From Neodiprion pinetum (taxonomy: Eukaryota; Arthropoda; Insecta; Hymenoptera; Diprionidae), in assembly GCF_021155775.2 (NCBI RefSeq), contig NC_060233.1, forward strand, positions 32,705,077-32,769,076: a DNA stretch of 64,000 nucleotides, in the 5' to 3' direction. The notes beneath the pieces were generated by a model. The model ran no database searches and was not told the DNA's origin. It worked only from the letters and a program-made list of their open reading frames with translations. A program made the translations under genes and the position numbers. This document shows, in pieces, positions 32,923 through 44,104 of the stretch. The first letter of the stretch is position 1. Each line of letters opens with the position of its first letter.

Positions 32923-34251
32923 CTTTTAGTTTTCACGTTTCATACAAGAAATACACACTTCGTCTCTCCTGCCGATTCCAGACTCAAGCGGCCATGCCCT
33001 TCGATGGTCAGCCGTTGACTGAAGATATATTCTTCAGTGAACGGCTCGGCTGATAACGCTGCCGTTCTGCGACAGTTGGATGATGAAAAATTTCGCTCTT
33101 ATCTTTCAAATGTGTGTTAAAATTCACTCGAAGTGTTGAGAAGCGTCGTTCTTTCTCTCCCTATCACCTTTCTAGGTCTTTAAATCACTACGCAGCGTTA
33201 AATACTGTCTCATATACGAAGCATCCGTTTCATCTCGTTCAAAATTAGCGCATCCGTGATGCATTACAGTTACTCTGAATTTTTTTCCATCCGAATACTT
33301 TTCGAAAAACAATTCTGCTCCTCCACCCAACGCAGATACTTCACTTGCGACCAGCTAAAACAACGTTTCGATTCTATGCCTATGAAAATTCAAGATCGAG
33401 AGAGCAAATGAAAAGTTGTTGGAATAATTATGAATACTAATGTCATGGAATACATCGAGCGCGCGTCGAATAGAATCCCATTTCGAAATGAATAATTCTT
33501 CTCTTTTCATATCATAGCTAATCTAGTAATATAGGTAAATAGGATGGTTGGAGGTGTTCGAAAATGGTAGGACATTTCAAAAGTTAAAGTCGACGATGAT
33601 CCGGTGCATCAATTTTGTCGTTACAGATTTTCTTTTCCCATGAGGCCTAGAGTATTCAACAACGATAATGCAGTCCTTAAAGTTCATCATTCATCTCTGT
33701 CTAGAAAGCTAATTCGCAAGGCGCGGTATTCTATTCTATTTGCATTATTTGAAAAATACCCGTACTCTACATCCACTGTTTCTAATCTTTTCCTACATTT
33801 GGTTTAATCCCCATGCTTCCACAGCACGATTAGTCGGAAATGTTTTTGATTATCCATAATAAAATAAAAGAAGTAACAAAGCTTAAATTTATTGTTGAAG
33901 CTCTAATGAATACATCAAACTGCGGTCGAATCAATTCATTTATTATTTGCACATGACCTCTGTATATTTGATAAATTATTCCTAAATACATTGAAACATA
34001 TGTATTTATAATGAAATATCATGCAATGGGCTGTGTAAACTATAAACTATAATTTCTATCGAATAGCTGCTTTTATGTCAACAGGGCTTTGAGACTCAGT
34101 TCAGTTCGTCCTCCTCCTCGTCCACCTCCGACCACCTCCAACAATCGCCAACCACCTCGAACAACCACCGATGACCACCTCGGGTTGTACCTGGAATAGC
34201 AATAAATATTTTCAGTATAAGAACACACCAAAAATATTATGTGAGGATTAA

Positions 34252-34565
34252 CATTTGAAAAGTGCTGGAATACATTTTTTCTGGCACTATTCGGACGCAA
34301 TTTTGCGAGACAAATCGATTAAGCGCAGTCCCGATACGCTGCGAGCAGCGGATAAAAATTTACAGCCAAAAAACCAGAACCTTAGGTTTCGACATTTTTC
34401 AGCAGGTGCATTTTCCTTCGTAACTTCTTTTCTGTTGATCCCACGCTGTTTGCGCTCCGTTTTCTGAACTCCTGGGGATCCAATTCGTCAGGAAAGGGTG
34501 ATACAAGTCGAATCGTAGACCACAAATTTTTGGCTCCAATCGATTGGGCGCAAACACAGACGCTT
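34252..34565 (+). repeat. 340-bp repeat family, right flank
   Basis: Starts at TTGAAAAGTGCTGGAATACA and follows the monomer order (GAGACAAATCGATTAAGCGC, CGACATTTTTCAGCAGG, TCCTGGGGATCC, TTGGCTCCAA). It then breaks off near 34560, shortly after TTGGCTCCAA. It lies in the same orientation as the array at 25735-26536, so the inverted repeat sits inside what was one array. Confidence 0.8.
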
Positions 34566-37500
34566 CGAGTAATGGATCAAATATGACATGCCAAAAACGA
34601 AGAATATTTCCGTATTCTCTCCGGATCCCTTCAGCTGGTGATTGTAAGATGTCCTATATCAATTTTTCGGTCCTTTTTTCGACCAAATAGTCCTGTTAGG
34701 CTCTTTCGAATCAATCCTTAGGATAAAATTTTTAGACTTTAAAAATTGAAAATGGCAAAGCTAACGTACATGCTGATATTCACGTTAGTGCGGTAGCACA
34801 TAAATCGTGCATGCATGTCGTATGTTCAACAAAGAGAGAATATCTATGTGAACAATTTCTACTCAGAATTTTTAACCGGAAAAAGAAATATCCTAACAAT
34901 AGCGTTTGATAAAGCATTTACGCCATGGCTGATAGATAGAGGATACAAAGGTCATGACATTTGGTCACGAAAAGATTATCACCATAAATAACAGTGAAAT
35001 GACTCGCAACCTTACCTACGCTCGCTGTTCTAATATTCCACAATGACTGTGGCATCAAGCTACATTCACATCACACACAGCTTTACTAGACTAAGGCATA
35101 CTGAATAAATCTAAATCTCAATCTAATATATTGTTCATAACGGTGATGAAATAAAAAACTTGGACATAAGATGCAGTTGCAGGTGATACTACAGAAAAAT
35201 ATATTTTGTAATATGAAGTGCGGTCGCGGCTTGATTAAAACAGCTGTTCAACTATCGCATGGACAAAAAGCATCTTTCAGACGTTCGTGAAACGTTTGGA
35301 AACTTCTACATGCGTCGAGCAGAGACGGTTTCGCGGATCAGAAGCTGACGTGAGACTTCGAAACGTCAATGTCTTCATCTACCGACATAATATCAATTAT
35401 TTTTATGGGACGCATATTCTCGGTATATTATTAGCTTCGCATTTCAAGTCGTTCCAATGCCGAGCAATGTAGCTGAAAATAATTGGTGCACGAAACCTTT
35501 TTGTTACCCACATTTCAGGATAGAGGAGAGTGTAGCAAATGCCGTAAAGTGACATTAACGGCAGACGATTTCACGTATTAATATCATGCTCCGTGACGTA
35601 CAAATCAAAATTTCTTTACGTTACTATCACTAGACCAGAAATTCCATCGATCGTCTGGTTTTATTATATTAATACTATGGGAATGATTTTCTTTTTTCGA
35701 TTGCAATACATTTTTGCTAACGCTTTTGTCGCCTTACCTTTTGCCCAGAAAAGCTCACAAGGCATAAGTGCCGAGAGTGATATAGACAATTATGGCACAT
35801 CCATCTTTCGTTCCAACAATTTAAATCTCAATTTTTCTGCTTTCGTAATGTGAAGCAATCTGATAAAAATACGAGTACATGTAGCCGAGAAATCGTTCCG
35901 CGTCGTGCCTGAGTTAATGCTTTCTCTTACTGAACTGTATGTAAAGTTGCCTGCTATACGGCGTCCGATTTTTCGATGGCTTGCAAGTAGTTCAAGCTCC
36001 GGTAAGTTTTATGCACGGTTTGCATGCCCTGCTACTGCTGATGCCTAAGAAAAGCTTTTCTTTTCACAAAGTAGTTGTGATCTTGAATTTTATTTCATCA
36101 ATGATCTACCAATCTAGCCTTCAACCACTCTTTTGGCAGAATATCGTAGGCTTGAAAAATCGCACAAGGAAAAGAAATTCTAACAAACTTAACAAAGTCA
36201 TTCGTTCTCTCACGACTTACTGAATATTCATCTGATTTATATTAGTACTAATTATAGGACTGTACCATGATATACGTCGGCTGAATTCGACCTTAGCACA
36301 GTTATAGCGACTATAAAGAATCACGCATACTTTAAATACGTATTTTGTACGTCACGAGAAAAGATGATAATTCACTCGAGCCAATGAGACTTTTTTCTCC
36401 GCGTACGGTCGCGCCTTACGTACACGTGGTAGCGCAGGATGTACGAGGTGTCATAAATCAAAGAACATATACTCGGAACCCGTATAATGCGCGCCCTGTA
36501 GTAGTTAGAGATTGTGTTGAAGACGGTTCCGAGGTCGAAAAGGGAGCGAAGGAGCCGGGGAACCAGTGAAGTTAATTCGGGTAAATTACAGCTGCAGATC
36601 GTAACCTCTCCTAACCCAACGCTCAACTGAAAACTGAATTATTTATCAAATAGTTCATTTGCATATATATTAGCGCTTCTCCGCCGCTTGTGGTTGCTCG
36701 AATTAAGGTTCCATGAAACTTTAGATGCGCACCTACGCCCTTGCTAAACTGCAGCGACGATATCTGTGAATCCTTTAGACATCCGTGTCTATCTGTCTAC
36801 GAAAATGTATATTATATAAAAGTTGAGATGAAGGAAAGAAAAAAAAATTTGCGTCTCCGATCCATACGTACAAGCCTCGACCAAATTGATTATTGACGCT
36901 TATCTTGATGGGGGTACTTTGGGGAAAATCTGGTGAAAAATATCAGGGATGACGACCTCTCGTAATTAGGAGGAATGAGATATGGTTCCTCATTTATAAC
37001 ATATAAAGTTATATACGTGTTGTACAACTTTTTTACTCTCCTCCACATCTATAGGCATCCGTAATTATGTTCCACTCTGGGATCCGGCATGTGGGAATAA
37101 CTAATTACACCTACCAAGCATCGCGCGGGTCACTTCGCTAATTAGAGAAAAAATGTGGACTTTTAGAAAATGGTTTGGAAGTATAAGCCAAGCAGGGGAG
37201 GTGGGAGTTTAACGTGCGCGCGTATAAGTACTTTGAAAATTTGTTAAATCCTTGGCGACAAACCAGCGGGAAACATTCGACTGACAACGTGAATTCTACG
37301 AAGGCGTCTCTCTCTCAGTGTTTTCCAGCTTCTGACTAACAATTAATTCCGCGACTTCCAATTTCTACGAATTATTTTCCCACCCCTGGTAATCACAACT
37401 TTCTCCGCGCTTATATCTATAGCGTAAAATGTCATGCACTCCACATCGGAAGATATAATTAATCAATTAACAGTTACCTACATATTCATGCTAATCCACA

Positions 37501-40500
37501 TGCTTTTTCGTTCATTCCGAATTACACCGCTATTACCGACGTTGGAATACGAATTTTGCAGCCAGAAAACTCGATTCATCGTAGGACTTGATGATGGCTC
37601 AATAAAATTTTTTATTACTTCAACCATTTCCAGGACATGCCCCACTAAAACAAGTCAGCGTTGGAGTAATAATTTCTTGTTTCATACCATTCGTTCCGTT
37701 TCACCGAGCAAGAGTTACTGCTTTTTCGTCTACCGATAGATAGCTTCAGTCTCAAGCGTCCCAAGTAGATAATCAAACAATTATACAATGAAACCAATTC
37801 ATCTTAACCGATGTCTTACAAAATCCATATTTGTATCCAGATTTAACACAATGAATTTCCATGTACAAACGTCAGAGTATTACGAAATTCATTCGTTTTG
37901 CATACCAGGAGCTTGAGTGTTGTTAATGAATGAAAAAAATCTAAACTAGCCTTGAATCTCGCTGATTGTACATTTTGGTACTGTGTTTTGAATGAGGGAG
38001 GAACGGAGGTAACTGATGTGCAGGGAATTCTAATCGGAGTTCTCTGTTTTCGTAATTAGAGTGCACATAAATTGCACCTTTTTTTTGTGCGGTTTTACAA
38101 CTAAAACCGAGCTCCGGAAGTGGCGAGAGTTTCCCAGCCAGATCCCAGTTTAATAACCCGCCAAGAGACACAGCGGTGTTATGATTTTGGCATTATCTGG
38201 TTTGCGGTTTAGCGCCGGGTAGGTAAAGGCATATACATTACCGCGTATATCTACGAGTACTTCATATACTTGCCTGCGCGTACAATCGGCGTTACCACAC
38301 TTACCGAAACCGAGAAAATAAAGCTGATTTTCTTTAATTTCCTCACACCGAAATCATATAAGTGACAAGGATCACGAGTGGAGACAGTGAGTGTTATAAT
38401 TTTTATATATAGATTTATTGATGATTTTTGAATATCCGTCGATAAAGTTGTTTATGTACAAAATAATGTTGAGATATATATGTATATATTACATAGATAT
38501 TATATAGATATACATATATATCTGTTTTAAAGTTATTTAAGTTATAATTAGTATCTTATGTATATATTTATATATATAACGTCGAGATGAACGAGCAATT
38601 GCAAGAGAAGAATATAGCTATCTATTTATCCGAGTATTTGCATTTGCTCACCCAAGTCGTGGACTTATATTATGTCGAAAGTACAGAATAACTTGAGTTT
38701 TTTTTTTTCCTCTTAAGAGTGAGATATAGATATATTCCTTCCGTTCGACTATTTACATCACCGATAGATTATGAGATATAAGATAAGAGAATTCAAGACT
38801 GGGTAGTCTATGCGTCTATACCGCAAAGAGAAATCAAGTAAACCGTAGCAAGACTGCAGAGTTTTGTAATCGTCACTGCTTCCGTTTTTTCGATAATTTT
38901 TATTTCCTTCCGTCCTTCCTTCCTAAGATTTGCAGAGTATGTGAAAATCGTTTATTAGTTTATTTCTTGTTCAGCAATACGTTCAGCGTTAAGAGATGAG
39001 TTCAGGTAAAGAATGTAAATCCAAGTAAAAATTATGATCCTTAATACACATACATACCTTATGCGTGATAAAGAATAGCTCTGTACCAAACTAGTTTAAA
39101 GTCAGACTTATGCTCCCTGCATTGCGGTTTTATTTTTCATTCTCAATAATTCATAAAAAGTAATACATAAGTTGAAGCGAAAACGGAATAAAAGAATTCA
39201 TCGCTCAGCTGTAGAAAAAATGCTTTGAATGATATTTGAAATGGTAAAAAACAAACTAAATAACAGTAATAAAAGAATAACGGAGCATAAATTGACTTTA
39301 AGAAAATTCAATATGCCTACGATAATAATTTAAGTGACATGTATAACGTACACATGTGTATGTGTATGTGTGTATGTGTTGTGTACCATGGATTATTCGC
39401 AGCTGTCGCAAAAGGCTGAATTAGTGAATTACTGATTAGGCTACATAATATGTTATATATATATGAAACAACTTAACATCGCCTAGATCGATTTTGAACG
39501 TGAATAGTCAAGTCAGCATATGACGATATAATTTTGAAAATATCTTTACAAGCAGTTCAGTGTGACTGTATATTGCTTTGTCGTTAAGGCTTGTGCTTTT
39601 TTTTTTAATAATGCTTTATTACACGAATGTACAACAACTATATGTCTTTTTTGAAATACCTTAAAGAATATTGAGCTTCCACGTTTGTTATGTTGGAAAT
39701 AACAAAACACTTTTATTGAACATCGATGAAAGATGAAAAGGTTTCGCTCTCTTCTCTGCAAATTTTATTCTAGCAATAAGAGAAAAAAAAACAATTCTAC
39801 AAAAACGAGAAAAGCTATCTGCGAAAGCAGTAAGATCTCAAGTGAAATGCATGCAGCGTGAAAGTATCATATGGATATTTATGTAGAAAAGTACACGACA
39901 CCGAGAAAAAACCAAGTAATGGAGAGCAAAAAAAAAAAATATTGGAAGAAAGTAAGAGAGAAGTGTTGTTACAGATATAAGAACGATAATGTGTGCATTT
40001 CATAATATATATGATATAATAGGAGCGATGAGCCGATTTCAATATCAAATACGTACCTATGTATAAAGATAGTAGTTTATTTATAATATAGCGTTACAAA
40101 CGATAAATCATAACCTAGACCGATATTTTACTTTTTCAATTTTCATCTTTATTCCATTTTTTGTTTCGTAAATGCATATTATACGCTCATGCTAATAATA
40201 AATTTTGTACAATAATTTAATATCCTCATCATTTATCATTATTCTTAATATTATTAATGTTATTATTATTATTACCGTTCGGTCTTAATTTAGTTTTAGA
40301 TTTAATCGTAACATTATAATCTTCACCGACTTATTCTTCAACTTCTATTGGTTGACTAGCATTACAAAACGATCAAATTTACACAGACGACATCTCCTCG
40401 TATAATAATTTTCACTTGGTATATTGTAATATATATATTTTTTTATTATTTTCTTTTTATTCGCATACTTGCATAATTTTTTGACCCTTCGATTTGTTCT

Positions 40501-42980
40501 CTACTTCTTTTTCTCTCGACCTCGCAATTCAAGACGTATTTTGCATGCCGCTATCTGGTAAATGAAATGCGCAAAACAACGGCAGTGATATATGGCAAAC
40601 ATCCGCGGATGCTGAGATTTATCTTCAAGATTGAAAACATTTTTTCTTATTAAATAATTGTCTGTTGTATTATATATTTATTTACTTTATCATTCAAATT
40701 GTTCTATTGAATATGTATACCATTTATGTAACATGTAAGATCGTGTGAATTTTCATATTGTCTATCTATGTATATCAACGGGTTTTGTATGAAAATTTGT
40801 AGACAAAAAAGTGCAATACACGATATAAACTAAGGTATACACGGTACGCGATTTTAATACTTGATAACGAAAATCCCAGGCTGAAGATTGACAAGATAAA
40901 TGAAGAAAAAATGTACGCTGAATAAACGATGTAACCATTTATCGATCTTCAGATAAGAACTCGATCGTTTTGAAGCGCAATTTTAATCTGACGTGATATT
41001 ATGGATAAATTTATTTAGTCACTTTTTTAATTTCAGTTAAAATTTATTTGTTGTTTGAATATTATATAGTCTCTTTCAATTATTCATTGGAATTTTTACG
41101 AACGTCTTTTTTCCTTTCCATTAATTGAGTTATTCAAAAAGACGATAAATATTAAACGAGCACCCTAAATACGAAATTTCAATTTAGTCTTATGTGTCTC
41201 CGTATCCTATCGGTATTTTTTTCAAATTTATTCCCCTTATATAATTCTTACCCCAGTCATACAAGCAAAACAATCTAAAGATCAGTGAAATTTGTATAAT
41301 CCATGAGGTAATATCAGAGAAAACCTAGCGATAGATTCTTTTTCCTTTGCTTCTGACCTGACTGACGTAAAAAGAATATATATATAATTGTATGTGTAAA
41401 AAAATAAAGTACCAAAAAGAAAAGGAAACAAAGAGAACAAGACAAATAAATGCATGATTACATTTATAGAGGAGAAAATTCTCTCTGCAGGTTAAGTAAA
41501 GCACTGATCGCAATTCTTCCTACTCCGTGGCTTAGCTCAAGGTGCAATCACCTTTTCTCACCCAAGATGGCGATGGAATTCCACCGAGTACACTCCAGCC
41601 AAGAAATAATGTTATCCGTTATAGGTAAATGCAAAATATCTTGTTTGCCAGATAAACGTTGACGAATCAACTTGAAAGCAGAATAAAACGAAGAAAATGA
41701 ATTGAAGAACAAGTAATTATATCCGTACGAAACAATTTTGCACGGAAGCGCGAATAAAAAACAATTACAGAGTATAAATTAGTTGGTCAAAAAAAGGAAA
41801 GGATGAGAAGATTTTTTCATGCAATGTACGGGTTAAAAAAAAAGAGAAAAAACAGTATATTAAAAATTAAAAATAATGTAGGAATGATCGACAACTGGCA
41901 ATATCTACACACGTTTATGACGGGTCCGTATGTTTCCTTCGACAGGGAATTGTGTTTTTTAACCCTAAACTATATTATGTATACATGTATGTATATATAT
42001 AATATTATACAATGTTTTCTCTCCTCATTATAAATCGCTAATAGACAATTATTGGTGTTTTAGAAAATAGGTCGACCGTCTAGAATAAATATCAATTTTA
42101 CATATACATATATCGCACGTATGCGTAAGTTACGATTATTTATTATATTATTAATAAATTTTATTACTCAGCTTTACTATGTTACACGACGCCCTTTATG
42201 TATGTATCTTTATCTCTTTTCGATTTTAAAACTTTTCATTTTATTGTTAGTTCAAGTTTGACAACGGTAAAATATTCAAACCAAATCAAGCACTAAAGGC
42301 AATTAAAGAAAAAAAAAGAAGAAAAAAAAAACACAGTAAGTAAATAAAAAATAAAACAACAAAGCTCGAAACAAAGCCATGTCCGAAAATGAGATGAAAA
42401 GAAAAAAATGATATATACACGCTAAAAAATCACTCACAGATTCGAATTAAGCAGTTAAGGTTTAACGTAGGTTTAATCGTAAATTTCTCATCAGCATTGA
42501 ATTAGATTCGCACGTACACAGTCGGAACGTATTCGTGTACGTGTATTTATAAACTCTGCATATATCGCGGCTCGCGTTGCGTGATGGCGACGGAAATCAA
42601 CCCGTTGAATTCCGGTCAGAGATAATCCCTCCATGTTCTCCTTGGCACATCTGACACCGGTTGTTAAACCTTCGCCCAGCGATAACGACACTTGGATAGT
42701 TTCACGTTGCCGAGTGTATACACGCTACACATTATACGTACACGTGTATTAAGAATAAAATGACATATTCATATACGTTGTATACTCTCTTATCACGTAC
42801 AGTCCAAGATTAAGTGAAAACCCTAGTACGTATGGTGGGAGTATATGTGTGTGTGTGTGTGTGTGTGCAGTCACAGCTAACTTTCTACGATTCCGCACTG
42901 CATTATTACATTTTTAAACGTGTCCTTTTTTTACTCACTTATTATTATCCTATTATCAATCTTCAAATTTCTTACTCATT
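34566..42980. other. AT-rich intergenic DNA; no gene seen
   Basis: Open frames here are short and lack splice or family support. Short A or T runs are scattered through it and there is a (GT)n tract at 42846. A GC-richer patch at about 42480-42730 has a 66-codon minus-strand frame without an ATG start and no recognisable family. Confidence 0.5.
42846..42867. repeat. (GT)n microsatellite
   Basis: About 11 GT units. Confidence 0.85.
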
Positions 42981-42984
42981 TATA

Positions 42985-42999
42985 TTTATTTTATTTATT
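42985..42999 (-). terminator. Candidate poly(A) signals for the LRR gene
   Basis: Three overlapping AATAAA hexamers on the minus strand (TTTATT at 42985, 42990 and 42994 on the plus strand), 386 nt beyond the second stop codon at 43385. A T-rich plus strand hampers a firm call. Confidence 0.35.
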
Positions 43000-43384
43000 T
43001 TTTTTCAGTTTTTTTCCTTTTTCTTCATTAAATTAGTTATTTGTTATGTATTATTTTTTTCATTTTTTCTTTTCTTTTTGTTTCGTTTAAATTACCTTTC
43101 AGTCTTCTGTTTCCAACGCGGTTCCGCACCTCATCATCATTATCCTGACCCTCGTCTTCTCTTCAATCCTCACATCATCGCGCATATCGAAGCATCGTAT
43201 GATAGCAACAAACAACGCGTCAACGTATATGTGCTATATATCCTTATAATATCCAATAATAATATGTATACCCCTTTATTATATATGTATAATAACTTGT
43301 AGCAACGTGCCGTCATTCGTTACGTTGAAAGAAAGTGAAAAAAGAAACAAAAGAACGTAAAAGACTGAAAGAATCATATGCACT

Positions 43385-44104
43385 TCAGGCACGATAAGTA
43401 CCAATGATCCCATTCCTGTCACGGTGTTCCTGAAGATCTTGCTCAAGGGCGTCTCTGTGTTTCTGATGATAATGATGATGATGATCCCTCTCCCTCTCTC
43501 TCTCCCTTTCCCTGTCCCTCTCCCTCTCCCTATGATGATAATGATGATGCGGCGTGTGACCGTTTACCGTCAGAGTCGGATAAGAGGACTGATTACAAGA
43601 GGGGGGATGAGATCGGGGCGGCGGCGGCGGATGCCCGGGTATTATGCCATTTTGCAACGAACTCCTGCACGACGATCTGCCGCCCGATTCAACCAGCGAA
43701 CCGTTCTCGTTACCACCGCGTGCCGGAAGCGCGGGAACAGTGGATGATGCCTGATGATTCCGCCTCAGCGAATGATTCGCCATGTGGTGTATCCTCGGTG
43801 CGGTACCATTGATACCGTTGCAGGTCACGTCTCCCTTCTGCTGTTGCTGCTGCTGCTGCTGGTGATGTTGTTGCTGCTGCTTTTGCTGATGGTGAAGGGA
43901 ACCGGAATTGTTGGTCCCGGTATTGGAGTTACCGGAAGCCGAGCTCGTTCCCCGTTGTACACCCGAGCAGGGCAGCGTCCCCGGCCTGCGCATTTGTCGC
44001 GCTGTTTCACCGTCGATGTAGGTGAACCCATCGGCAGGCGTGGTTCCACCGTGTGGCAGGAACCAAACGCCGCCGTTGCCGGGGCTCGCAGCCCTGAGTT
44101 CTAG
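43385..44104 (-). CDS. caps: Possible readthrough extension of the LRR protein (239 codons)
   Basis: Directly after the UAG at 44107-44105, the same frame stays open for 239 codons to TGA at 43387-43385. It begins LELRAASPGNGGVWFLPHGG and continues FTYIDGETARQ. Then come Ser/Asn/Gly-rich, His/Gln-rich (an 8-Gln run of mixed CAG/CAA codons), Pro-rich (PPPPP) and RERERD/HHHH stretches, ending GIIGTYRA. Such low-complexity tails are typical of insect cytoplasmic regions. Local GC richness keeps other frames open too, so openness alone is weak evidence. Alternatives are plain 3' UTR, an intron removing the stop, or UAG-to-UGG RNA editing. Confidence 0.4.
   Translation of the reverse strand, partial: LELRAASPGNGGVWFLPHGGTTPADGFTYIDGETARQMRRPGTLPCSGVQRGTSSASGNSNTGTNNSGSLHHQQKQQQQHHQQQQQQQQKGDVTCNGINGTAPRIHHMANHSLRRNHQASSTVPALPARGGNENGSLVESGGRSSCRSSLQNGIIPGHPPPPPRSHPPSCNQSSYPTLTVNGHTPHHHYHHRERERDRERERERERDHHHHYHQKHRDALEQDLQEHRDRNGIIGTYRA

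Larger units (their letters stand above)
30005..34249 (-). repeat. Right arm of the giant inverted repeat
   Basis: This is the reverse complement of the left arm, 822 bp longer. The whole difference is explained by a net five extra 164-bp satellite units (820 bp) plus 2 bp. The arm ends at about 34249 and is followed directly by the 340-bp repeat family that also flanks the left arm. Confidence 0.92.

Noticed and set aside
26979..33807. Mirrored open frames of 61-133 codons in the two arms
   Set aside because: They are identical because the DNA is mirrored; they have no recognisable family, and composition follows microsatellites in part.
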